Source of the DNA: Albula goreensis
Lineage: Eukaryota; Chordata; Actinopteri; Albuliformes; Albulidae
NCBI GenBank assembly: GCA_022829145.1
Contig: CM040751.1
Location: 5,397,364-5,461,363 of the forward strand
Direction of reading: 5' to 3'
DNA length: 64,000 nucleotides
Under the pieces are notes generated by a model. That model worked only from the letters and a program-made list of their open reading frames with translations. It had not been told where the DNA came from and made no database searches. The position numbers and the translations under genes were made by a program. Shown one piece after another: positions 23,763-34,803 of the stretch. Each line of letters opens with the position of its first letter. The stretch's first letter is position 1.

Positions 23763-24020
23763 TTTGTAAATAATGTACTTACAGATGAGACAAGATTTTG
23801 TTTCAAAGAGAAATGCAATGTATACACAGAAATGAAGCATACCAACAAAGTGAAGGAAATGGGGTATAATGGTTACAGTGTGCTTTTTACAGAATAGCTG
23901 AACATTTGTATGAGGGAATAATATACTTGTATATGAGACAGGGTGTTCTTTCAAATTGAGGTGCTACTTTTACACAGTTTTGAGTCATACCAACAAAATG
24001 AGGGTAAGGAGATATGAGGA
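23763..24020. repeat. Old tandem duplication, 148-bp offset
   Basis: TAATGTACTT...ATGAGACA...GTTTCAAA in the first copy (from 23771) matches TAATATACTT...ATGAGACA...CTTTCAAA in the second (from 23919). The shared word CATACCAACAAA is found at 23838 and again at 23986, exactly 148 bp apart. Copies are diverged by substitutions, so the duplication is old. No coding potential was seen. Confidence 0.75.
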
Positions 24021-25600
24021 AATTTAATAAAGAGGGATGTAGATGGATTGCAATGGGAAAAAGGGAGGAAAAGAGAAATAATATTTAAAACTTTCAGACA
24101 CATGTGGGTCCAGATCAGGTAACCTTGTTCCTGCTTTGTTGGAAAGCAAAGGTTTTAAAACATTGACATATTATAACCAATATAGTGAGTAATATTTGGT
24201 ATAGTTCAAATAAGAGGGGACACAGACTGTTACCGTTTCCAGAAAAAAAAAAAAAATCACATGATTATTGAGCTTTTCTATGGTGCACCCAATTTCATTA
24301 TGCGTCTACCTTCTGTCACGATGTTCCTCATGTCTTGTGCAAAATTCTATAGCTACACTAATTCTCAACGCTTGCCTTAAAATACTCAGTTCAGAGAAGT
24401 TATTGGCTATATTTGTAAGATAAGTCTTTTGAAATTCACTGACGTCGTAAGCCATGTGGGTTTGGCAGAACTCTTAATTTCCCAGAAATGCAGAGGATGA
24501 GCGGAAATTGTCTTATGCCGTGGCCGCTACCTGTCAGGTTGGTATCTATGCTCAGGGAGGTTCACATGTCTGAGGTCAGGCTGATATTGTTGTACATGGA
24601 GACTTGAAATATGACATACTTCTTGGTGTTATGGAATTTTGCAGTCATCATGGCCTTTGGAGACTGAAGCTGGCTGAGTAGACATTCCAGGGGTTCTGAA
24701 GCCCTCATCCTCAACCACAGTGTGTGGCTATGAGTCCTTCACTTCCACGTTCACCAGCGCCTCATCAAGCTCTGCTTGTTGGGATATCCTGCCTGTTATG
24801 AAAAGACTTGGTATTAAGTCTGATATGTCTGACATCAAATGATGGATTTTATGCATCATTGCCATACTCACTTTCAGTGGGATCACAAGCACAAAGGTGT
24901 TCAGTGATGTGTATCGCAACATCATGCACCTCCACCTGCTCAGCATGACTATGGCTCTTAATAGCTGAGGTGTTGGTGCTACATCCCATAGAGGGTGAAG
25001 TGCAAATATGGTCCTTTATTTGGGGTGACCAGGTCAAAATGGTCCCAGACAATGGACTGACCTGCTCCGCTGATCTTGGGAGAATTTTTGTTTTCTTAGT
25101 TTTTCAATGGGCAACCATCCTCCTTCCTTGCTTTTTTTGAAAAAGCTCATGTGTTTTTCTTTTATACCGCGCCTGTCAAAATAATTAGCCATTGTAGGCT
25201 TTCTGTAAGGTGGCGTAGGTGATGAAACAGTAAGCCACTTTGTACTTTCCTGGAAAATTTAGAAAAATAACTTGTATGCTTCAGTCCAGCACAGCCTCAT
25301 GTACTTGTTTTGAGAGACAACATTGCATTCACCACGATGCACTTGAACATTACGGACTGTATTTTTTAAACCGATATCCGATAATGTGAAATTCCAGCCC
25401 ATCACCATTTCACATGAATGATGCAGCTTGCTTTTATCACCTGGGGGCTTTCATGATGAATGACCAACAGTCAATCGGTGGACAGAATTCCCCTACACTG
25501 CATTATTCCTCCCAGATAATGAGTCAGGTGCATGAAAAGTTAAAATTCACCCCCAAAAGTGCTCAGCTGATGAGGGATAAATTTGTCCCAATGTAATTGA
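24021..25600. other. Gene-free stretch, nothing recognised
   Basis: The stretch near 24720-25070 has two overlapping minus-strand frames (72 and 67 codons) with no recognisable motif. The rest is AT-rich. Confidence 0.5.
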
Positions 25601-25970
25601 CTCAGAAACAGGGTCTGTCGGAGGAACCAATTTGTCAGAACCACGTAGCACGCCCAGGTATAGTGGCCTTCTGCGAATTAGTATTGGTATCATTAACCAC
25701 GCATCATGAGGGAAGTGAATAATTCATGGCTTGCTGATTAATGCCCGAATCCTACCGAAGCCCCCCCCCCCCCCACCCCTGCTCAGATAGCCACAGATGA
25801 AACTACACCGCCAAATTGAAAACAGGCAAATGAAGCAGCAGGTTGCTCATTCATTATTCATGAGGCTCCGTGCATCTGCCATTCTGTGGCACCGTGATTA
25901 ATTTCCGGATGGCGTATGCCACGTTGACACGATCGATAGAAAGTCAAAAGCGTGAAATTTTGGCTCCTTT
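25600..25970. promoter_or_regulatory. Candidate conserved non-coding element rich in homeobox words
   Basis: Repeated ATTA-core words occur (GCTGATTAATGCCC near 25734, TGATTAAT at 25895-25902), with CATTATTCATGAGG near 25853 and CpG-containing stretches (GGCGTATGCCACG, CGATCGATAG). The block is interrupted by a C14 run at 25761-25774. The composition resembles homeodomain-bound enhancers. There is no evidence of coding function. Confidence 0.35.
25761..25774. repeat. Poly-C run
   Basis: Fourteen consecutive C, read directly, inside an otherwise complex block. Confidence 0.95.
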
Positions 25971-26374
25971 TTTTGGATGCAATGAAATGTGTATTATATC
26001 ACTGGAAGCTGAGATGTGCATTGCAACACTCACACTTTGTTTTGTTTGTGGTCCTTCAGTTCCTGGGACTGGCACAATTTACCCATTCATAATTTGGTCG
26101 AGTTCATTTAGTGTGGAGAAATTATGAATTTTAAATTGGAGCATTGGTCTGTGTTTTTTGTCTTTCTTAATTGTCGAATGGAATGTCTACATGAGGTCCA
26201 ATTTGAGTGTTATTTCAATTTTATTTCCTGTCTGGATACCTGCAGTTTTATTGACACAAAATGTCAGATTTTCCAGTACAATGGTCCTGTCAGCATATTT
26301 ATTCAATAGCAGTGTGTTAGGGCAGTAGAGCTTAGCATGAGTGCTACAAAATAAAAACAGCACTAGCAGATGCA

Positions 26375-26435
26375 GGGTTTTTTTAATGGTGCTAAGACCG
26401 AGAAGACTGCAAGCTTGAATCCCGCAGGGTCATAA
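26375..26435 (+). mobile_element. Possible tRNA-derived SINE fragment
   Basis: GGTGCTAAGACCGAGAAGAC followed by TGCAAGCTTGAATCCCGCAGGG resembles the anticodon-to-T-arm part of fish tRNA SINE heads, where the consensus reads GGTTCGAATCCCGCAGGG. The B-box here (GCTTGAATCCC) differs by a base from the consensus. The A box and tail are not convincing, so this is a fragment at best. Confidence 0.35.
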
Positions 26436-26985
26436 CAATTATCCTTTCTCTTTTTCCCCTTCTATAAAAATTCAACATATTTAAAAAGGTGAGAAACTTG
26501 CTGTAGTCAAGGACATCAACTAGACAAGTCATGTAAACAATGAGTGGTTGTTATGAAACAGGTAGAGCTCTTAAGGCAATCTTGTTTATCTTGTTTAGGT
26601 TCCTTGATGTAGCACTGGTTGTCCCACATTTTGTTTTGGGGGAGGGTGTGGGTAAATGTTTAACGTGACTGTTTGACGGTGCATTGAAGAGAATTCAATC
26701 CTTCCGGCACATTCCGCGATGAGTAATACTTGTTTATTAATCTAAATTTGATACACCAGACCTTAAATAGGCTCATGCATATCCATGTGCCTATGCTGAT
26801 CATATAATCTCATTTTATGCTATTTAAGGTTTTGACTCATGGAGCAAAATTGTCTAGAATTGTGCATACCTTAATTGTTCTGTATTTCGATGTTGGAGAT
26901 AAGTAAATGGGAGCTTCACATCTTAATCATTATCTGTCAAGAGACATAATTGTTGTTCTCTTCTGTATGGGGGTAGTGATTAATG
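26436..26985. other. Gene-free stretch, nothing recognised
   Basis: AT-rich, with no ORF, repeat or RNA motif that I could support. Confidence 0.5.
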
Positions 26986-26989
26986 AAAA

Positions 26990-27485
26990 AAAAAAGACAT
27001 GAAGGGAGCAATAGCCTTGTTTATTGGCTAAACATTTGCAGTGTTGCGTTTCAGTTGACATTGGTGATCAAGCAACATCACTGGTATCGGGCATCACCGG
27101 TCTGCACCTTCAATTCACCGGTCTTGTATGTACTGCATTTGCAACCGCAGCCCAATGCATTATCTGCCTGGGAGAGCCTTCCTTCTCTCCATGTTACGTC
27201 ACTGCCAAAACGTGTCAGTCCCAATGGGCTGAGCCACTTCTTATCTCCCCTGATCAGAAATGACAAGCAAGAGGGCAAATTTGCCATATCAGATGTTCGC
27301 CGCGGTTTTGCTTCTCCTCAATGTGCACGGTGCCAATTCCTTGAGACAAGGCATTTTATACCTGTCTAAATATTCCAGCTTCCGGATTTGCCCGGAGCAG
27401 TGGCCGCATGTGAAAATTTCAATGCGCATTGAAAAGTAAATAGTTTGTTTAATTACAGCCTGAGCGACCAAGTGTTCAACGCTGT
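26990..27485. promoter_or_regulatory. Candidate conserved non-coding element
   Basis: About 500 bp of high-complexity sequence with more CpG than its flanks. Recognisable words include TTACGTCA (CRE/bZIP-like, 27194-27201), TTAATTA (homeobox, 27449-27455) and AATGCGCATT near 27421. Open frames occur on both strands (128, 79 and 69 codons) but overlap each other and match no family, as expected where stop-poor balanced composition, not coding, is the cause. It ends where the piggyBac-like relic region begins. Confidence 0.4.
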
Positions 27486-27659
27486 GAAAAGACTTGGGTA
27501 AATTTAATTTGAATTTGTTGACTGAACCCCGTCTCTAAACAACTAGAATAATTAGATCTAGATTAAATTGCATCGCATCAGTTGAAACTGAGCAAAAAAA
27601 AATATTACATTCCCCCCAAAAATTCAATAATCTTGCTGGTATTGGGACTAATTTGGGTT

Positions 27660-27960
27660 TTGACTGTTTCATTTTTGAGTAATATTTGACTATGGTACCT
27701 TTATCTTTTTTACCTTGTCTTCTTTTCAACTGGTAAGAATGTGCAACAGAAATGGCAGTAGCATGGTCTCTAAGTTCATAGGACTTCCTGTTTCCAGAAG
27801 TCTTCCTGTGCCATCTGCACACAGTACACAATGGTCCAGTGTAATGGCTACACTGCTTGTCTGTTGGAATGTACCATGAAGGGAAATGGTGGCTGACAGC
27901 ACACGTTCTTAAGTATTTACAGTGGGCATTGGAGGTTCGGTGCAATGCTAGAGTTAACAA
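27660..27960 (-). pseudogene. Probable piggyBac-like transposase remnant
   Basis: A minus-strand frame (27535-28023, 162 codons) contains, in order, a WYIP segment (residues 50-53), TVCRWHRKTSGNRK (residues 67-80), a DHATAISVAHS segment (87-96) and KRRQGKKDKGTIVKYYSKMK (100-119). In piggyBac-family DDE transposases the same order is found: an 'FYTS/WYTS' motif after a catalytic Asp, then 'CGTVRxNRKG', then a 'D-x-TxLST-H' strand, then 'VKRR.KK...IVxxYNKxMGGVD'. The catalytic Asp before WY and the final GGVD are not present, so it is inactive or I am over-reading. N- and C-terminal parts and TTAA-flanked ends were not found. Homology is judged from memory of motifs. Confidence 0.4.
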
Positions 27961-28023
27961 ATTAACACGAATAATGAATGCAAACGTAAGAAATGAAAGA
28001 TGTCTAAAAGAAATATTCCACAT

Positions 28024-29758
28024 CTGTTCCCTTTATCACTTTGAGATTTCACATATTCATTGTTAGATATTGGATGTACATGATTTTTAATGTATGCATA
28101 AAACTATGCTTTGTGCATATTTGTGATACACCAGTATTACATCCATACATAACCATTTGTTAAATTACTAAATTTATATTCACTAAATGTATCATGTGGG
28201 CATTGACGATATATTGACGATCTGCACCAATTCTCACTTTACCCAAAGCTAGTGTTTTTTTCATTTATCTGGTGCTTTTATGTAGTAACAATATTGTTGC
28301 TTTTCATTTCCATGATCATCCAGTTTCACAGGATGATTGAAAATTACATTTATGTGTTCTGAATACTTTCAGTTACAGATTAACTCTCCCAGATATGGTT
28401 CCAAAACAAGATTACAGCACATATTTCTTTGTTTTATTTATTTTTCCTGTTTTTTAGTCTGTAAACATGTCTTGGGTACAATTACATAGCTAGGTGGGAG
28501 AAAGATTTAAAAATGAAATGGTCTGATTTCATCATTTCAAAATAAAGATTACCTCCAGCTGAGAAGAATAATATGGAAAACAACTGAGCTTTGTTGAGTT
28601 GTATCGAAATAAAAGAACAGAGCTTTGCATCTAGCCTGGCATGTGACTTCCCATAAACATTCCAGGCGTATCATATAAAGGTGATTATTTCATCACAGAC
28701 AATCACAGCCATGATTTGGGGATGAGGATATACTAGATGTATACAATGGAATAACTGGCGGCGACTCTCTACTGTGCCTAAAGGAATAAGGAATGTGTGT
28801 CTCATGACACAAATGCATGACACATCATCTTACCCTCAAGCTGTGTTCAGTGCTAACACTATACCACTTCAGCCTACTGTACTGTGAATTGAGAAATGCT
28901 AATTCACAACTTAAAGTGATGGACCAATGTCACTAGACATCTGATGATGTGGTTTTATTCATTCCTCAAGCTGAACTTCAAGTCAGTATAGCCTACTGAT
29001 TAGAAAAGACTCACATTAAAGATCAAAATCATTGGTGGCTTTCTCTAAAATCATTAATTGTTCACGATAATTAACTGGTGCCCTTTGATTTGAGCAAACC
29101 CTTGATTCACCCGTCATAACTCTCACATCAGTCATATTTAAAAGCTGACGCACTGCTAGCCATCACACTACACTGATTGAGTGCAGCACCCTACAAGACA
29201 GACTGTGAATAAGTGATTTCATGCCAACACTAGTTTCATAACTGTATCTGGTGCCTGGCAACCGCTATTCACATAATAATGAGACTAAAGCGAATTTTGA
29301 CAGATCATGGTATCTGCTGCCTCAGTCAGTACTGTGCACAGATTCCATTAACAGTGTTAATCTCAAGGTGCAAATTGCAACGAAAAGTTCCTCTTCGAGT
29401 CTCTGCAGCAGGAAAGCAACAATGGGCCTTTCTTGATGATGTGGCTCATTAGCTTAATAGCAGGAACTGAATTCTTAACTGTTAATGAAAGGTTTTTTTT
29501 TTTTTGGAAAGGTTAATTTGTGTCAGACGAATCTACTGAAACTCCATTAATTCTGTTAATGACAATGGTGTGAAACTTTGTCGAACAATAAGCATCCTCC
29601 TGCCACAGATGCAAGATATGTTTTTCCCCCTCAAGTATTTACGTACAATACAGGGATTTTGGTCGCTTAATTATTATTTTCTTAAAAATGAATCTCATTT
29701 ATCTTACAGAGGGAAATTGAAGTGCCGGAGATAAGCTCTGTGTGACCTTTTATGTGTG
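28024..29758. other. AT-rich gene-free stretch
   Basis: No coding or RNA features recognised. A short T run occurs near 29492-29504. Confidence 0.55.
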
Positions 29759-29759
29759 T

Positions 29760-29820
29760 GGGGCCTTGAACCACCAACCTCAGGTGTATGTACCTTAGCC
29801 ACTGGACTACAGGCTGCCCC
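29760..29820 (-). mobile_element. tRNA-derived SINE head, minus strand
   Basis: On the minus strand the sequence starts GGGGCAGCC and contains a perfect A box, TAGTCCAGTGG (plus coordinates 29799-29809), and a perfect B box, GGTTCAAGGCC (29762-29772). The tRNA-like spacing and the phrase GGTTGGTGGTTCAAGGCCCC match fish tRNA-SINE heads. Cloverleaf pairing is not preserved well enough for a tRNA gene. No clear L2-type tail follows, so it is 3'-truncated or belongs to another family. Confidence 0.7.
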
Positions 29821-31270
29821 TGCTGTTTCTGCAAGGTTTTCAGGAGTCTAGCAAAGTTATCCAGATCCTTATCTAGTCCTGTACAACTTTGAAACTCCTT
29901 CCATTGGGGGTTCTCCCCAGCTGGGACTCATAAAGGGCATCCACAGAAAATCTGTTTCGTAAGTGAAACAGACCTGAATTTTAAGTCTCCTACAGCATCC
30001 CTCCCACAAGTCCCTCTTGAGTTCCGCATCACAGACATGTACAGGAGCTGTAATAAAACACCACGCCCCTCTCCAACACCCATATGACAAACAATTATGA
30101 TCAATACTTCAGTTAATTTAAACGATCACCAATAATTTATCAAAAACACTTGGTGAAATTGAACTCAATGGTTCAGCAGTCCTACTCATTTATTTTTATT
30201 TTTAGCAGCTCTGTTTCCCATTTGTTTAGTTTTTTCCAGACTCAGCACCAGCCCATCTGACCTTCTCATGCAATGCGCCATACCATAATCCCCTCCATAT
30301 GATATGCTTCTTAACTGCAAAACTCTCCTCCACTGCTGCACTTTGGACTCTGCACTATCCCTGACTCTCCTGACTCATTATTTATTCACATATAAAATAA
30401 ATCCCTGTTCAGAGCTCAATGCAAAGCAAAACCAGTTGCTTTGCCCTCTGTGAAAAGCTCCTCCACCCCCTCTAAACCAGCCATGAACTTCAACATGCAC
30501 TTAGAATGCACTGTACCAGGCAGTTCCCATGAGCGGCAGGAACTGAGCTCTCAGAGTTTAAAAAATAAACAAATAAAAATAAAACCCAGCAGGGGAAGAA
30601 GGTTTAGTCTGTGGCCTGTGATACAGGACATACTGTATATTCTGCCTGGATACAAAGACTTTTTTTAAAATGAAAGAATTCATTTCACGTTTTTTTTTTC
30701 CTGTTTCTCACATTTTTTGCTCAGCGAAGCACACCTCATTACTTGAGTGAGAGGCTGAGAATAAAGTGGGCGATTTTCTGAATGAATCTCTCTGTGAATC
30801 ATTGACACTGTCTACCTTGTAAGTCACAGGAAAGACATTTTCTGGTTGTAATTAAGCTAAGAAACATCATGTGATAATGTTGAAATGTCAAATGTATGTA
30901 TCTTGTGATGATATGTGTTAGTTTAATCTTGGTATTATTATGCTGATATTTGACTGATCGCTAACAAGCTTATCCCTTGCTATCTAGTTTGAATATACTC
31001 GTGCTGGCTAGTGCAATAAGCAACATCGTGCTTAACATAACTTCTTCATATCCCTCAAACCCATAAGATATAAACAAAAACAAAAAACAACAACAAAAAA
31101 AAAAAAACTACAGGACCAGATCCCCACCACTTAAACCACACAATCAAGAAGCAGTTTGAGAATGTTTTCCTTTTGCTGTCAACTAAATGTTGGTCAGATT
31201 GTCCTCACGGTCCTAATTGAACCAGTATTTTATTGAGAAAGGTCCGTCTACAGGCTTAACTGGTAGGACA
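29821..31270. other. Gene-free stretch; A-rich simple sequence near 31075-31107
   Basis: Minus-strand frame 29869-30090 abuts the SINE head but matches no protein I know. An A-rich (CAAAAA)-type tract occurs around 31071-31107. Confidence 0.5.
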
Positions 31271-31276
31271 TGGCCT

Positions 31277-31350
31277 GCCAGCTGAGGTGGCAGCCAGCTG
31301 AGGTGGAAGTGACGTAACATGACGTTTTTATGACTGTGGTTTTCATTGGT
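31277..31350. promoter_or_regulatory. Promoter-like cluster: duplicated 14-mer, two CRE-like sites, inverted CCAAT
   Basis: GCCAGCTGAGGTGG is exactly duplicated (31277-31290 and 31293-31306). It is followed at once by TGACGTAA (31310-31317) and TGACGTTT (31320-31327), both CREB/ATF-like, and by ATTGG (31345-31349), an inverted CCAAT box. CAGCTG within each 14-mer is an E-box. No TATA box or GC-rich island accompanies it, and no gene follows in the window, so it may be an enhancer, a transposon promoter or chance. Confidence 0.35.
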
Positions 31351-33509
31351 CAGTCACGTTCTGAGGCTTGAGACTCTCAGTTTGCCTAGAAATGGCTAAC
31401 ATTTTCAATGTTTTTAATCAGAGATGAAGGACAGTCTCCATGTATTTATCAGTTAATTTGGGGAAAAGGAGCATCGTAGGTAGTAGTTGGCTATCGTATC
31501 CTAGCAATGTTGCTTACCATACTTTGTGTTGTTGCATTATTATTGTTGTCACCACTATTGCGCTTACTACTCCTTTCCTTTTCAAACATCATCAGCTAAC
31601 AAGTCTGTACTGGAATAGTCGTCTAATAAACCGGCAGTTTCAAAAACCACAAGCAGAAATCAGCTTTATGAATTACATAAGTACTGTCTAGGAAAGGCAA
31701 CTTTGCATTGTTGTTATCGTTTCTCTGTGCATATTTCTTTATTCAAATAGCGTTAGCGGGGGAAACTGCAGCTAGTTTTGTTGTCTTGAAAGGGTGAGTT
31801 GTACTTATTTTTGTAACTAGTGACAGCAAACTCGTCAAATGGAGAACATGAACTGTGAGCGTCTGGGTGTGAGTTGAAATACAGTTTTATTGCATTTTCT
31901 CAAGTATGCCTCAATCACTTCAATTCACAGAACCCTCTTGTATTCACATTTCTAAATTGTGACATGATCAAGTGGCAGAATCACTTAATCTGTATTTTAA
32001 AATGTGTAATTTCATTGAAAGTGGAATTCCACTACATAAATGATTTAAGAGCATAATTACGCATCATCTTGCAAGATCACTTCTATGACTGAAAAGCAGT
32101 TTCATAATGACAGTTTTTGATTCACTTCTTCTCAAAGCTGGTTCTCGGATGTATTTGTGATGGGGGTCCCAGAACACACTTTTATTAGAATATGTCAAGT
32201 AAATGAACATACAAGTTGTTACTGTTCAGTTAAAGCATGCCAGAGTATATCACATATGTTTAAATAAGCTGCATATTCACATGGATGTGTAAAATGGCAT
32301 ATTTATTTCATTAAGAAACTGAAATATTAACAAAATGACCAACTTGTTGGATACTTACTGGGTATGGTCTTATGCTGAGCGCAATTATCTGTCTCTGCAA
32401 ACTGATTTCATGGAAATTGTCAATGTAATTAAATCTCACCAAGGTCCAGACAGTCATACAATGGTCAGGTAGCAGGGCATTCAAATCTCCCTGACATGTC
32501 AACATGTCTTTCCATATGCAAATATGAAATAAAAGGTCTTTTTAAAGTCTGGATTGGTTGCCAAAAGATAAATTAAGTATAAAAGCTTAAAAATGAGCCT
32601 TTAGAAAAGCAAGCACACAAAGTGAAAAAGGGCACAAAGAAAACAAAAACAAAGCTATCCATTCTGCTATGAGTCATCATGTTTTTTTATTATGCTTCTG
32701 TCTGTCTCATATCACTTGTTAAGAATGAGTAATCCAAAAAGGAACCGCAATATTTTTTGTAAACATCTCTCAGCGCGTGCTTCATAGGGGCCCTGTGACA
32801 ATACCATTGTGAACACTCCTGAAATAACTTACATTTGATTGATTGCACTGTCTTTAAAAACACACAGGAGGGACTTGAGGACATATCACTCAGTGATGCA
32901 TCTAAATTAAAGGAGATGGTCAAATTAATTCTTCAGTCCCTCCACCAAAACAAGGTGGTACACCACAAAGTGGCACAATTTTCTTTAAACAGTGTCTCAT
33001 TTTTCTCTGGTTTCTGTCTGTAGTTTCACTCAATTTTGAGATTGGCACAGTGTGTTTGCTTTTTGCTGATTGTGTGGTGATGAGTCCAGGTCCTGGCTGG
33101 TGAATGCTACTTCTTGTTTTCAACCAAAATCCCAAAGCAGACCAGTTCTACGACCACAACATGAATTAGTATGCAATGATAAGGTATACAATGTAATGCA
33201 TAAGGAAACCGCATTGATCTATGTTGAACTGTTTGTTACAGGATCATTTTTGCATTAGCCAGCTGTGTACTTCAACTTTCTTTCCCTCTTTCCAGACATT
33301 TTCTCAGTCGTACAGAGAGTATTTCATTTTAGGCAGCATATTTGATTAAGCAGTCATACATGTATATGGAAAATGTATAGTTTTTATCATATTTATATTG
33401 TATATGAAGAGTATTCTGAACCAAACTTAGGATCTAGATGCTAGCCATACAACTTCTGTCAATGACATGAACTGAATTCGTGTAACTTTTTGTCATGTTT
33501 TGTCGTATT
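31351..33509. other. AT-rich gene-free stretch
   Basis: No transposon motif, RNA gene or plausible exon was recognised. Confidence 0.55.
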
Positions 33510-33575
33510 ATGTTATATTATAGTCATTTAGCAGATTCTCTTGTCCAGAATGACTGAGAACATCAAGAGGAGAGC
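33505..33575 (-). mobile_element. L2-type SINE/LINE 3' tail fragment, minus strand
   Basis: On the minus strand, CATTCTGGACAAGAGAATCTGCTAAATGACTATAATATAACATAA-like sequence (plus 33512-33556) matches the fish tail CTCTGGATAAGAGCGTCTGCTAAATG followed by TAAT-type short repeats. The body of the element further along the minus strand was not identified. Confidence 0.6.
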
Positions 33576-33984
33576 AACATAACCCAGAGGAGGGCGAGAG
33601 AGGCCCAGAGACCAGAAATGCGAAAACATATGATTCAGCTGGAGACCTCTTTGATATGATGAGGAAAAATACAAAACCCAGGCGATGAAGGGCTTTTAGC
33701 TGAGGATGAGCCTCCCACAGCTGGCCTGGACAGTAAGATGCAAAATAAAAATAGTACTTATCAGTCTGGTGCTAATGCACAGTGACAAGGTTGTGGTTTG
33801 AAGAAGACACTCGCAAATCTATTTCGAATGGAGAATGACTTGTTGAGATGAAGCCTTGCCATGTCTCTAATTTCAGAGCAGAATTTAAGTACATTTGTGT
33901 TTGTTGGGGGGGGGGGTTGGTTTGAAAGCAGAGTATGTTTTAAATGATATCCCAGTACAGAATCGTATGGTAATGCTATTTCTC

Positions 33985-34330
33985 GGAGCACTCCCTATGA
34001 CGACATTCGGCACCCCCTGGAAATAATCTGCAATTATGGTAAACGTTCGGTACGTGTTGCGGTCTTGGATGGAAGATCTCTTGATTTAATTGTGGCAATT
34101 TACCAACCCGGAGCATGTTCTGGAATATTTGCTTTGTTTGTCCCCAAGGTAACCATTTATTGCACTCAAACTGTGCTCCAGACCCATTCCGCAGTGGAGA
34201 AAACTACGGCTTAATCAGGCTTTCGCCACAAGGATGTGCTCACGGCCCGTTCCCGCTGGTACCTCCACGCGACTTTCCATTTAAGCATCTGCTCTCTTAC
34301 CCCACTGTGAAGTGAGGGGGAATGTTTACG
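33985..34330. promoter_or_regulatory. Candidate conserved non-coding element with SOX-like and homeobox words
   Basis: High-complexity, CpG-bearing block set in AT-rich flanks. CTTTGTT (SOX/TCF-like) lies at 34132-34138, with TGCAATTATGG near 34030 and TTTAATTG near 34085. The 66-codon frame across it has no family match. Conservation is inferred from composition only. Confidence 0.4.
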
Positions 34331-34515
34331 GCACCCATGAAAACCTCCCTGTGTTGCTGACGGACTATTTTCTGGTTTGTTTAATTGTCCGGAGGGGGCT
34401 GATTGATTTTGTGTTTATACAAACTACTTCAAACTGAAGCAAATTACAAGTTTTGTTATCATGGTTGCATTAGTGCAAGATAGGAATATTTTGTAGTATA
34501 TATATAAAAAAAATA

Positions 34516-34698
34516 GGGAGCTAGGCTTGTAACCCCAAGGCGGCAGGTTCAATTTCAGGGTAGGGTGTGGCTTTTGCACCCTTGAGCTCACATTGATACA
34601 GTAAATATCAAGCTGTTAAAATGGATAGTGAGTAGAAAGGTAACTACGATGCAAATTGCTCTGGATTAAAGCAAATGCTAAACTCCTACATGTAAATG
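34516..34698 (+). mobile_element. tRNA-derived SINE with L2-type tail
   Basis: The tRNA-like head GGAGCTAGGCTTGTAACCCC runs into GGCAGGTTCAATTTC, whose B box (34546-34556) has one mismatch to GGTTCRANNCC. The body follows: a CACCCTTGAGC stretch, then CAGTAAATATCAAGCTGTTAAAATGGAT. It ends in GCTCTGGATTAAAGCAAATGCTAAA (about 34658-34682). This order (head, 'ACCCTTGAGCAAGG' stretch, 'CAGCTGTATAAATGGAT', 'CTCTGGATAAGAGCGTCTGCTAAATG') is that of a common teleost SINE. The A-box part is truncated or degraded, so transcription by RNA polymerase III is unlikely. Confidence 0.8.
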
Positions 34699-34747
34699 TG
34701 CACTCCCCTTGATAAAGTGGTTTCTTCCTTATTGCTTATTGCTGACG

Positions 34748-34803
<56 letters not shown>

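Noticed and set aside
26983-27369. 128-codon plus-strand frame as a coding exon
   Set aside because: Frames on both strands are open over the same stretch and none resembles a family. The block is better explained as non-coding.
29760-29820. A tRNA gene on the minus strand
   Set aside because: A and B boxes are present, but the acceptor stem and anticodon arm do not pair convincingly and the sequence matches SINE heads.
29869-30090. 73-codon minus-strand frame beside the SINE head as a coding remnant
   Set aside because: Cys/Trp-containing peptide without any family resemblance. It could be part of a repeat but I cannot support a call.
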